The notes beneath the pieces were generated by a model. It searched no databases. It was not told the origin of the DNA and worked only from the letters and a program-made list of their open reading frames with translations. The position numbers and the translations under genes are program-made. From the NCBI GenBank assembly GCA_035582835.1, contig JAYKAV010000489.1, forward strand, positions 124,001 through 188,000: a stretch of 64,000 bases of DNA. The letters run 5' to 3'. The stretch is from Phoebastria nigripes (taxonomy: Eukaryota > Chordata > Aves > Procellariiformes > Diomedeidae). Shown in pieces: positions 48,451 to 58,633 of the stretch. The number at the start of each line of letters is the position of its first letter. Position 1 is the first letter of the stretch.

Positions 48451-49914
48451 TATAACAATTTTGGTCCCTTTAAAAATGGCCCTAAAGTCTGCTCTGTGAT
48501 GGTGTGGACAACAATCTCACCTTATACACGTGGCCACTTCTTCCTTACGTGAAGGGGGAATGTCTGCTGGTAATCTTGTTGTCATTGCTATCTTACCTGC
48601 ATTTATGCCATTAGTGAAATTACCCTTTCCATGGTGTTTCTAAGATCTTGCCCACTGCAGTGCTGCTAGGGAGCTTTGCGTGCCACCTTTGTGAAATACT
48701 TTGCTTTGTTCCTTCTCTTTACAGTATTCTCTTTTCCAGATAGTGTATGCTGTGTTTAGTATGGTAGAGTATAGATCCTGGATGGTTGCTAGAATATGCA
48801 ATTAGTAAATTACTAATTAACTGTAGCAATTCATCATCCTTCTGCTGTGTAGCTTTTTACATAAACCTACCTGTTCTCTAAGGCAATATAAATAAAGGGC
48901 CCATCCTTTGAAAAATAAACTTACAGCACCATAGAAAACAGCAGCCTGCCCTTCAGATCAGCTTAAACAGCGTACATGGGGACATTTTCGCTAATGGAGA
49001 GGGTGCCATAAGAGAAGTGTTCCACCATCCTTGAGTTCTTCAGCAGAAGGGAAGGTTGCTCATGATAATCTTTGGCTCACCTGAGTTGATGCNTTCCTTT
49101 TGTAATAAATACAAAATACAGGGTGAAGGGCCAGCAGGAGAGACAAAACCTAAAATGAGTGTGTATGTGTGACAGAGAGAGATAAGGTGAAGGTAGATAA
49201 AGAGGAGTAAATTCAGATCTGATATGGGCACATGCAGCTCCAAAGAGTGGCCAACTTGCAAAAGGTATGAACATTTCTGAATTGTATCTCCACACAACTT
49301 CCCATCTGAAAGAAGGTGAAAAGAGGAGTGCAATGGGACAAAATTACCTGTTTCTGATCACATTTACATTAGGGTAATTATCTTCATTGGAGATGTTACC
49401 ATTTTACAATGAGATTAGAATCAAGCCCAGCATTTTTGAAGCTGAGCTTTAGTTTTTAAAGTCTGCAAATGTGTGCTATTGCAGTCACATGATAAATAGT
49501 TCTGAAATCAATACAGAAAGCTATTAAAAATGTGGTTTTGTCTCTGTCTAGTATGGTACATTAAGATACATGTATCATTGTACACTCTCTTTCCCTCTCT
49601 CTCTGTATACGTACGTATGGGCGGAAATTTTAAAAGTACTCAACATTGGTCAAACTGTCCCCAATGGAAAATGTAACATTGACCTCAAATAGCATCACAT
49701 TTTAGGTCAATGATGAGTGATTTTTAAAATGCTACCCTTAAGTATATATTTAAAGAGGAATCACTAGAGCAAGAGTGAGTCTAACTTCTCTGATCCTAAA
49801 GTTCTGTTTGAGAAATGGTGATGAGAGGGAGAAGATGGCTAGGCAGAGCTCACCATTTCATTCGTCCCAGTCCAGTACTGCTTTGGCAATTCTATTGTGA
49901 TTTCCCACCAGGGA
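48451..49914. other. unique non-coding sequence
   Basis: No gene. A CT-rich patch at 49587-49604 lies between two perfect 12-bp palindromes (49565-49576 and 49607-49618). Confidence 0.5.
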
Positions 49915-49939
49915 TTTTTTTTTTTTTTTTTTTTTTTTT
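49915..49939 (+). repeat. poly-T homopolymer (25 T)
   Basis: Twenty-five consecutive T. If it were the antisense tail of a processed retrocopy, the gene body would lie to the right on the minus strand. I see no recognisable gene or reversed polyadenylation signal there. Confidence 0.9.
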
Positions 49940-51947
49940 AATCTGAAAAGCTGTTCAAGAAAGAAAGTGAGCCCCCAATGACTGGTTACTGTGTTACCGA
50001 ATGCACCAAGAAACAAAAAGCTGGCTGCATCAAGCTCTCAAAAGAACAGAAAAAAAAAGCTTCACATTTGCTAGTTGCTAAATACAACTTTTGTCAAACA
50101 ACAATACAACTGAAGTCGAACAAACAACTTCTACGAGTGAGAAGATCCATCTGCTATCACTAGTCTTATAGATCGTTCTGTTCTCTGATACTTCAGTATT
50201 TTAAATAACATCTAATGGGCCAGAACGTACAAAGCAATCAATGTTTTTCAAACTCCACAGTCATCAGCTGCAGGTATATGCTATCCCAGCACAGTAGGCT
50301 TGGAGCCAGAGCCTCGGCTCATTTAAATCAACGTCAGCAGTTTACAACTTGCTCAGAACCTGGCCCCATATCCTTCTAAGAGAAAAGAAAATTCTTGGCC
50401 AGCAAATAGCCTTGGTCTGTTCTAAAAAAAGATCCTTCATTGATACCGTTGGGATGCAGAGCCACGAGGCAAACATCGTTATGCTACTTCAATGCTTAGA
50501 CGCGAGATTGCTCTAACTCTTCAAAACCTGAGCCCACTCTCTCTGGGGTTCGTCAGACCTTAGGAGAGAGGTGACCCCGATCTGTCTAATAGAACAAAAA
50601 GGAACTAGCAAAGAAAACGAAGCCTGTACTTCATGAGTGTTTATTCTTCTCTTTATAGTTTGCAACACCAGTGCTCCCAGAGACCTTTGTTGGGAATCCA
50701 GATTCTCCTGGCAGGCTGCAAGGTTCAGAACCCCGCTTGCGTGCTGAGCCGTGCAGTCCCACAGGCAGCATTGATCTTGAATAGCACTCCCAAAAAAAGA
50801 CATATACCTGGCTGTGCTGAATGCCTGGCAGTCTGTCTCTCCCAGGCGCTGTGGCAGCTGTTACCAATCTTGGCTGCAGACTCGTGGTGGCCCGGAGAGT
50901 ACGTGGTTGGCCTGAGAGCCTGACGGTCTGTCTCTGCCTCTCTCTCTCTCATTTTGTTGGCTCCATATATTATATCAAATATCTTTAAAGAGCACAGTTT
51001 GAATGATGGAGCTTATAATTCCATCTCGGGAGTTCTGATGACTTGAGCTTGGTTCTTGTGGTTTATGATGTCACCGGGACCCATCGATGGAGTCGTAGCC
51101 CCATAATTCACCATTGCCCTGTTATTTATTCTGTGCAATAAATGGCTGCAGTTTAATCACCAGAGTAAATTGCTGAAGCATCTTTGTGGAAACCGTAATG
51201 TTACTGTAGCAGTATCTATGGCAACAATGATTCAGTAGTGGTGGCTAATGCAGAGGGAACCAGTAACACTTAGCCCTGTGCACCCAGTGAGAAAGGAGTA
51301 CGTACCAACCTCAGAAAGATGAGAACCTGCGGGCCAAATCCAAACACACTGTAGGTGTGGAAAAATCCATTAATTGCTATACAGGTACATGCACTGGATA
51401 TCATATGTAGTCTCTGTGAAATTAGGATCTGGATCCAGACTTTACCAACCTTTACAGACTTGTGGCATTGATTTTATGCAGCGATTTTTAGGAAAAACTC
51501 CTGACTCTTCTGTAGAGATGTAAAACAAAAACATCTTTTCTGCATAGTTTTTTTTTTTTTTTGGCCTTTTCCAGTTCAGGTAGAAAAAAGAACTGAGGAC
51601 ACTTGAAACAAATGGTTCTGAACTTCATAGAATTAAGGTTTGTGTTTGGTTTTAGTAGGGGCAAGAGAAACAGGAGATTTCTTATTTTATCTGAACTGTC
51701 TCAATTNTTCCTGCCTGTTGTGTCCTTGTGTCTCTCTCCTTAAAAGGCCTTGTAGTATCTTGTATTTTAGTGTTGGTGGGGCATAATGTTCCTTGAACTA
51801 AAAATGAAACACTTACTTCTTTTTGGCAAAATACGTTTGCCAACCTATTTGATGTCATCCGAAGATGCCTAGTGGTTGTGGATATGCAGTTGGCATTTGA
51901 ATAAGCATAGGGCTGTGATGTAGTTATCATAATAGAACATTATTATA
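49940..51947. other. unique non-coding sequence left of the ERV
   Basis: No gene. The stretch 50985-51245 lacks repeat signatures and holds several AT-rich homeodomain-like words and a GTATCTATGGCAAC word that resembles an RFX-type half-site. It could be a conserved non-coding element, but the sequence alone cannot show that. T tract at 51548-51562. Confidence 0.45.
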
Positions 51948-52514
51948 TGTGCTGGTTTTGGCTGGGGTAGAGTTAATTTTCTTCATAGTAGCTAATATGA
52001 GGCTATGTTTTGGAGTTGTGCTGGAAACAGTCTTGATGATACAGGGATGTTTTCGTTTCTGCTGAGCAGCGCTTACACAGAGTCAAGGCCTTTTCTGCTC
52101 CTCACCCCACCCCACCAGCGAGGAGGCTGGGGGTGCACAAGAGGTTGGGAGGGGACACAGCCGGGACAGCTGACCCCAACTGACCAAAGGGATATCCCAC
52201 ACCATATGGCGTCACGCTCAGCATAGAGCTGGGGGAAGAAGAAGGAAGGGGGGACGTTCGGAGTGATGGCATTTGTCTTCCCAAGTTACGCGTGATGGAG
52301 CCCTGCTTTCCTGGAGATGGCTGAACACCTGCCTGCCCATGGGAAGTGGTGAATGAATTCCTTGTTTTGCTTTGCTTGCGTGCGCGGCTTTTGCTTTACC
52401 TATTAAACGAGTTTTCTCACTTTTACCCTTCCGATTCTCTCCCCCATCCCACTGAGGGGGAGTGAGCGAGTGGCTGGGTGGGGCTCGGTTGCTGGCTGGG
52501 GTTAAACCACAACA
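51948..52514 (+). repeat. 5' LTR of the ERV
   Basis: Starts TGTGCTGGTTTTGG and ends GGTTAAACCACAACA, a TG…CA element whose ends are imperfect inverted repeats (TGTGCTGGTTT against TGTTGTGGTTT). A polyadenylation-type ATTAAA lies at 52402-52407, fixing plus-strand orientation. Compared with the right LTR it lacks two bases in the GCATAGAG segment near 52221 and a roughly 20-base T/C-rich segment after ATTAAAC, but keeps a CTCTCCCCCATCCCACTGA-type segment that the other has lost. Confidence 0.9.
52402..52407 (+). promoter_or_regulatory. polyadenylation signal ATTAAA in 5' LTR
   Basis: ATTAAA follows TTGCTTTACCT. The same hexamer sits at the equivalent place in the right LTR. A variant of AATAAA, expected near the R/U5 side of an LTR. 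Confidence 0.65.
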
Positions 52515-52522
52515 GTCCTTTC

Positions 52523-52540
52523 TGGCGCCCAACGTGGGGC
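52523..52540 (+). promoter_or_regulatory. retroviral primer-binding site, tRNA-Lys1,2 type
   Basis: TGGCGCCCAACGTGGGGC is an 18-base match to the complement of the 3' end of tRNA-Lys1,2, the primer used by beta-type retroviruses and some lentiviruses. It lies 8 bases after the end of the 5' LTR, a slightly long spacer. This both fixes the LTR boundary and assigns the element to class II. Confidence 0.92.
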
Positions 52541-52764
52541 CCAAAGGGTTTGAGATAACGACAGATCTGATTGGAATGTGCTAGATTGAATTTATAGCTG
52601 TTACTGCTGTTTAGCTATTAATCTGCAGGCTTCTGTGCTTGCCATGGGGCTTGCTTGCCTTACTGTATGTTAGAGTCTGGTGCTCGTTAGTGGCTGCTTT
52701 TTGCTTTTTCTGTTTCTGTGCTGCCGTACTGGACAGGCTGGAGCTCCAGCGTGAACTCGAGGNG
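52541..52764 (+). other. ERV leader between primer-binding site and tandem array
   Basis: This is where a packaging leader and gag start would be expected. The first ATG in good context (GCCATGGGG, at 52644) opens only nine codons before a stop. The longer open frame across this region depends on a non-ATG start. I see no gag homology. Confidence 0.6.
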
Positions 52765-53390
52765 AAGGGACTGTGGTCTGTGGATGAGTCCATGCAGGAG
52801 CAGGACACCCCGAAGCGTCTGTGGCCGTGGATAAGCCCACGCCAGAGCACGTACATCTCAAAGCGTCTGTGGCCGTGGTTATGTCTATGCCGCAGCAGGT
52901 ATATCTCTGAAGGGATCGTGGCCCAAGGATAAGTCCACGCTGGAGAAGGCACACCTCGAAGCATCTGTGGCTGTGGATAAGTCCATGCTGCAGCAGGTAC
53001 ACCTGGAAGCCTCAGTGGCTGTGCACGAGGTCGTGCTGGAGCACCTCAAAGCNTGTGGCCATGGGTAAGCCCTCGACAGAGCAGGCACACCCCTGGAGGG
53101 ACTGCAGCCATGGGTAAGGCCATGTTGGAGCAGGTTGACTTCTGAAGGGACTGTGACTGTGGGTCAGGCCAGGCTGGAGCAGGTCTATCTCTGAAGGGAT
53201 TGTGGCCCATGGAGAAGGCCACGCTGGAGCCGGTGCACCTCAAAGCGACTGTGGCTGTGGATAAGTCTATGCCACAGCAGGTACAGCCCTGGGGAGACTG
53301 TGGCTCATAGATAAGGCTCCCCTTGGAGCAGGTACACCCCAAAGGGACTGCAGTCTGTGGATAAGTCCAAGCTGGAGCAGGGGCAAGGGG
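52765..53390 (+). repeat. tandem array of about 13 units of 48-49 bp inside the ERV
   Basis: Units begin AAGGGACTGTGG or AAGCGTCTGTGG, continue with TGGATAAGTCCA and GCTGGAGCAGGTACACCT, then repeat. By hand, unit starts are 52765, 52813, 52861, 52910, 52959, 53007, 53049, 53096, 53145, 53194, 53243, 53292 and 53342, with lengths 48, 48, 49, 49, 48, 42, 47, 49, 49, 49, 49, 50, and the last unit is partial. Because most units are not a multiple of three the array is not a coding repeat. Two subtypes (AAGGGA and AAGCG) alternate irregularly, and neighbouring pairs 284 bp apart (52910 and 53194) are especially alike, suggesting later segmental duplication. Confidence 0.88.
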
Positions 53391-53862
53391 AGGAGTTCAT
53401 TGCAATCTTAAACCCGATGGTCTGGTTCAAAGGGGCCAGGGGTGGAGATTGTGATGGAAATACCTTTAAATTGTTGTAACCCNGGATTTGAGTTGCATGT
53501 TATGGGAATTACTAAAGCAGGAACCACCTGAACCAATGGAGGAGAAGCCTTACAAGAAGCAGTGCAAGTGCCGCAGTGACCCAACCTGAGCTGGCTTTGG
53601 TGCCCAGTAACTCCACGCAACACAGCACCTCTCCTGACCTGAGCAACCGCTGTAACAGGTGGAGCCCAAAGACACGGACTAAATGACCTCAATGGACATT
53701 TTGTGGACATTTATGGACATTTTACGGACATTTCACAGAGGTGGTCCATAGACTAGGGGAATGATATCTGTGTATTATATCAAAGGATGGGAAGGGGGGG
53801 AGTGGGTAATGAGGGTGTATTGGATGGTGTGGGACCCAAGCATGACGTAAATGGTATGGAAT
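53391..53862 (+). other. ERV interior, 3' part, no intact gene
   Basis: This is unique sequence between the array and the polypurine tract. A short open stretch (about 22 codons, basic with two cysteines) ends at a stop near 53589. It could be the last trace of a viral reading frame but is too short to assign. A TGGACATTT-type repeat of period 10-12 occupies 53693-53735. A second purine-rich run lies at 53782-53805. Confidence 0.55.
53693..53735 (+). repeat. short tandem repeat of GGACATTT units
   Basis: Four copies of (T/C)GGACATTT with spacers of 1-3 bases, period 10-12. Confidence 0.8.
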
Positions 53863-53875
53863 AAGGGGTGGAGAA
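53863..53875 (+). promoter_or_regulatory. polypurine tract of the ERV
   Basis: AAGGGGTGGAGAA, with one pyrimidine, ends exactly where the right LTR begins (TGGGCTGG at 53876). This is the place expected for the plus-strand DNA primer. Confidence 0.75.
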
Positions 53876-54433
53876 TGGGCTGGTTTTGGCTGGGGTAGAG
53901 TTAATTTTCTCCATAGTAGCTAATATGAGGCTATGTTTTGGAGTTGTGCTGGAAACAGTCTTGATGATACAGGGATGTTTTCGNNGAGCAGNGCTTACAC
54001 AGNGTCAAGGCCTTTTCTGCTCCTCACCCCACCCCACCAGCGAGGAGGCTGGGGGTGCACAAGAAGCTGGGAGGGGACACAGCCGGGACAGCTGACCCCA
54101 ACTGACCAAAGGGATATCCCACACCATATGGCGTCACGCTCAGCATATAGAGCTGGGGGAAGAAGGAGGAAGGGGGGATGTTNGGAGTGATGGCGTTTGT
54201 CTTCCCAAGCTACGCGTGATGGAGCCCTGCTTTCCTGGAGATGGCTGAACACCTGCCTACCCATGGGAAGTGGTGAATGAATTCCTTGTTTTGCTTCGCT
54301 CGCATGCACAGCTTTTGCTTTACCTATTAAACTGTCTTTNTCTCAACCCACGAGTTCTCACTTTTACCCTTCCGATTGGGGCGAGTGAGTGAGCGGCTGG
54401 GTGGGGCTCAGTTGCCGGCTGGGGTTAAACCAC
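53876..54433 (+). repeat. 3' LTR of the ERV, cut by the assembly gap
   Basis: Collinear with the left LTR from TGGGCTGGTTTTGG to GGGGTTAAACCAC, after which the sequence is n. ATTAAA sits at 54326-54331. It contains scattered n, including a damaged stretch at 53984-54003. GCATATAG near 54143 is two bases longer than in the left LTR and is a possible TATA-like element. Only the last few LTR bases and the flanking target site are missing. Confidence 0.9.
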
Positions 54434-54598
54434 NNNNNNNNNNNNNNNNNNNNNNNNNNNNNNNNNNNNNNNNNNNNNNNNNNNNNNNNNNNNNNNNNNN
54501 NNNNNNNNNNNNNNNNNNNNNNNNNNNNNNNNNNNNNNNNNNNNNNNNNNNNNNNNNNNNNNNNNNNNNNNNNNNNNNNNNNNNNNNNNNNNNNNNNN
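54434..54598. other. assembly gap (165 n)
   Basis: A continuous block of n at the right LTR boundary, immediately followed by a run of C (54599-54606). Open frames reported across it are meaningless. Confidence 0.98.
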
Positions 54599-54606
54599 CC
54601 CCCCCC

Positions 54607-57600
54607 AATAAAATCTTTAAGCTCTAACTAAAACCTCTATGTTTTCTGACTTCAAGAAAAAAGTAAGACACTTTTCAAATATCTCTCTCTCCCCTCCCTT
54701 CTCCTTTACTCCTCCCCACTTTCTGTGTTCATTAATTTTCTCTTTGGGAAAGAAATTAGGAGAAAAAGCATTCTCTGTTCATCCTCTTTCAATACCCTGT
54801 GAATGCTTGAAATGCTCAGCTCTTTTTTTCTCATTTCCTCTGCTGAGCAGCCCTAGAGAAGTATTGCGGCGCATGGTATCAGTGCCCTGACAGTCTGCTG
54901 CTTATGGTAAATGTCATTTTACAATGTAACTTTTTTTTTTTTAACTAGAGGTTTATGATTTTCTACAAGGATCTATTGTTTTAAGCCACGCAACCAACAT
55001 GTGTTTCTTGAGGTATCACTTACCTTTTAAGCAAGTAGCAGTTGAGTTTTGGTCATCAGACTTCGCTGTCTCCGGATTCATATGGTTATTCTGTTCTGGT
55101 AACCTGATACAGCACAACGAGGTAAGAACAGAAAGAAAAGTCTTTTAATTTATGGTGGGTCTCAGTTCTAATCATGTAGTTGCTTAGACTTTGGCTTTAT
55201 CATGAATCATTTTTAATGACAGTTGAAGAGAAAAGAGTTGAAAAGCAGATCTTACCTTCCTCATCACTGACAGCTTTTCATAGCTTAAATCAGACTTTTT
55301 AATGGCATAACCTTGCAGTATGGGTATTATGCAAATGAAGGGCTAAACTGAAGGGCTGTCCAGGAGGAGAGCAGAGAGCCTTTTCCTTCCTAGCACAAGC
55401 TGTATCTTTACAACAGCAATTTCAGAGCTGTCTTTAAACAGAGAGCAGTTTTTCAGTTTGTGGATTCCTAAACATTGTCCATGGAGTCCCTCATAGGAAA
55501 CTTGTGTTTCCTTATAGGGAACTTGACTTTCTTGGTCACCTTTCAGAAGGCCCTTAGAAGTTCTCCAGGAACGTCCCTTGTATGTGTGGGCCAAAGGGTG
55601 AAAAATTTAAAAGCTGATGGCAAAAGCCATCATGGACTTTAATGTTGCCAGAGTGTCAGTCCTTCCTTCCAGCGTGCCTGGTGACATCTGCATGTAAAGA
55701 GAGCTCAGTCAGTGGGTTTGTGGGTCTCCAGTTAGTCATTTTCTTTGGGGTACCTGCTGTTGGTGGCAGTCAGTGAAGAAAATTATCTGAGAAAATTGTT
55801 GGTTTGGCATCAGCTTGCCAAGAGACCTGGTTTAAGGGGTCATCCTTCCTCAGCAGAGCCCATGGCTGTGCATTCAGTAATCAAAAAGTAGAAGTTTAAT
55901 GCTGATCCACTGAGTGCAGGCAGGAGAAGACACTGTCAGGGATGCTGATGTGGTGCCCAATGGAGTTAAGAGAAAAGGTGCTCTCATTGCAACCAGAACG
56001 TAATTGGATACTGGCAGTATCCTGNAATGCATCTACATGGCAAGTTCCCATCAGCACTAATGTGGCTTTCAGAAAGCTAATTTCTTTTCCTGGCACGGCC
56101 ACTCTTCCCCTTGGTGCCGTTGTTAACTCCCCCATCTTTTGTGTGCTTGGCCTATCAAGTCTTTGAGTTGCCATATTCTTAGTGTGTTTGTACTGGCTGT
56201 GGCAAGACTCTATGCCAGGTTGAAGCTTTTCAGTGCTACTGTAAACCAAAAACAATAAATCTCTTGGACCCTAACAGAGCAATGAGATGCCCTGCATAGT
56301 ATGCCTCCCACATCACCATGGACTTCACTTGGCTTCTGTCATTCTTGTGTTTCTTCCATGACCTCCAACTTTTTCCTGTTTGGAGATGTTTCCAACTTAG
56401 GTTGGCCACATACTATGTTCTTTCTGACACGTTTTGATAAATTCAGTTTGATTTTACCCTGGAGGTCTTTCTAGACTTAATTTTATTATTGTGGAAGGTC
56501 ATCAAAAGGGTAGTGCTATTTAAAGACCAGATTGTGTCACATTTACTCATGGGGCTAGTACTCTTCTTCTTGGGAGATGTCCATTCATTTAAATGGAACT
56601 ATAAATGGAGTAAATGGCATCTGTTGTAAGCAAAGGCACTGGAGCCTGCCTTACTCATCTCAGTGGACTACTCAGAGAGTAGAAGTCAAGTCCTTGTCCT
56701 TAACGTTGATTTTCCAGCCCCTGTTGTTACAAGGTGGCTTTCTGGCCCCCTCTAGTGACTGGCCACATAGAGTTTTATAAGTGAGATACAACCTTTTTGC
56801 AATCAGAAACAGCCATTTTCACTCCAACAGTAAATGGCTTAAAATTTAGAAGTGGCATTTAAAATCCTGACGTACTGAATTTGTTCCCCTTTGCTCACAG
56901 CCCTCTCAGGAGCATCATGTTTCCAACTTGGTGGGACTTTTTACGGAGTTGGAAACTGTTCACAGCGGTTAAGGGTGAAACAATCCATACTGATACTAAT
57001 GTGGTGGCATGGCCCCAGTTACGCTCCCATTAGTCCAAAGGTTCCTGTTCATTAAGGGAAGCCGAATGTTTTTGGTATTACAGCTAAATTACCAAAGAAA
57101 CAGCCATGAGTTGAAGGGCGGTATCAAAAAGGACCGAAGTGTGAATCAAGATGTATAACCTTCTATTGAATTACAGTGAAACCTGGAGTGCGAATTTGAG
57201 TTGATATTGAAAAGGCATTTTCAAAAGCCTTTCTTATTCTTTTCATACTACTGGAACTGCAAAAGGGAATCTCATTTAAAATACGAATTAGAAATTTTAT
57301 ACTTCTTATGGCTCTGTATTCTTGAGAGGCAGATACTTATCACATGCCTGTTTCCTTGGGGGAGCGTGCAAGGAGCTTTTGGAACAGGTTTTCTACTTTT
57401 TGGCTAATGAGGAGTGGGACAATTATTTATTCCAAGAAGCTGGAGCAAGGTTGACAGCCTGGGGGTAGACCTAAAAGCACCATAACACTTGAGGCTTTAG
57501 GTGCTCTGAGATCCCTTAGAAACAACTGCCTTGATCTTTTAGTGCCCTGGTAAATCATTTATTCTGATCACCTACTTACAAATTCCCCCTCACCCGTCCT

Positions 57601-58630
57601 ATCAGATTAAATGAGCTCGGCATACAGTTCCCTGGCTTGTGTACATAGCTCGCTGATCATAACCCAGCAGGTGAACTGCAACAACGCAGAACTTCAGCAG
57701 GGCTCCCAGAGCAGCCTGGTAAACCTCCTCGGTCAGGAGCAGCCTCAGTCAAGTCAGAGCTGAAATTCAAATTCCTCTGACAAACAGGGTGTCTGGAGCT
57801 GGAGGTTTTGGATGGGATTTTTCCCGTCTCATGTTACTGCATGTTGCGGACTGCAATCAGGATGCATGCTATTGAACACACTGCAATCCCCTCTGCTTCT
57901 CCCTCCTCCCACAGTGCGCCTTTCTGCTCTTTGGCAATCTGTTTCAATTCTCCTTCACTTCAGCATGACCAGGGTCCCCCAGGTTACCCAGTGATTCATC
58001 TCTGTGGAATTTGGGAGTGCTGCTTCTCTGCTCCTACCCAGGTTGGCAAGAGGGTTATTAAAGCATTGGAGATTAACCAGAACCTCCTTTGGTGAATATT
58101 TAGGCTAAGAGCACTTGATGCCAAACATGTTATTTTACATGTGTATTCTGACACCACACTTGAATACTGCACCTCACATTTCTCTGTATGCAAGGTTTTG
58201 AACACCTTCTCCAACTATGATCATATTAGAAGATCCCTGACGCTTTGGGAATGTACATGGGGATTGACTTCAAGTGGAAGCGTGTTTGGACTGTCCTATT
58301 TCTATTTCTGAAGCCCTCTCAAGAAAGCTCGCTCTCTCTTCTCACCCCATCGCTTCCGATGGGACCGAGTCATTGCATTCAGCGTGTGCACAATGACACC
58401 TCAGAGAGACTTGGACTGTTCTCTTGTCTCACTTCCACTGTCTTCCAGGCTGGATGCACACCCTGGAGGTATGTGGTTTGTCTCAAGATATAAGACTTNC
58501 CCCCTCAAAAACTACATTACTTCAACAAGCTACAAAGGCAAGAGGGAGAAGGATGCTCTGTTAGTGCAGCTTTCCTCAGAGATCTTTTCTNTGAACTCCA
58601 TGCAGCTGGAAACATACTCTCCCTCTCCTG
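54607..58630. other. unique non-coding sequence
   Basis: No supported gene. A perfect octamer ATGCAAAT lies at 55329-55336. A 50-codon ATG-started frame at 57611-57763 is Q/S-rich, has a stop directly upstream and a poor start context, so I do not call it a gene. T tract at 54931-54943. Confidence 0.5.
56744..56762 (-). promoter_or_regulatory. possible CTCF-type site
   Basis: GGCCCCCTCTAGTGACTGG, read on the minus strand, resembles the CTCF core (CCASYAGRKGGC) with about two mismatches. Motif resemblance only. Confidence 0.25.
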
Positions 58631-58633
58631 AGC

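Larger units (their letters stand above)
51948..54433 (+). mobile_element. gene-less (non-autonomous) class II endogenous retrovirus, complete span up to the gap
   Basis: Two direct LTRs (51948-52514 and 53876 to the gap at 54434) flank a 1361-bp interior. The interior starts with a tRNA-Lys1,2-type primer-binding site and ends with a polypurine tract that abuts the right LTR. No gag, protease, polymerase or envelope coding remains. The left half of the interior is mostly a 48-49-bp tandem array. The primer choice is that of beta-like retroviruses (class II). The six bases before the left LTR are ATTATA; the right flank needed to test a target-site duplication is lost in the gap. By hand I count about 18 substitutions between LTRs over some 520 aligned bases, nearly all transitions, so the insertion is moderately young. 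Confidence 0.9.

Noticed and set aside
49915..50165. T25 followed by a 61-codon lysine-rich frame, possible retrocopy
   Set aside because: The frame runs on the strand opposite to that implied by the tail, and no parent gene is recognisable.
52639..52932. 97-codon frame in the ERV interior with a hydrophobic start
   Set aside because: The start codon is TTG; the real ATG at 52644 opens nine codons in another frame. The rest is translated tandem array.
54376..54631. Open frames of 66-83 codons across 54.4-54.6 kb
   Set aside because: They are translations of the n gap.
57611..57763. 50-codon ATG-started Q/S-rich small ORF
   Set aside because: A TAA lies directly upstream, the start context is poor, and a 50-codon open run is not statistically unusual.
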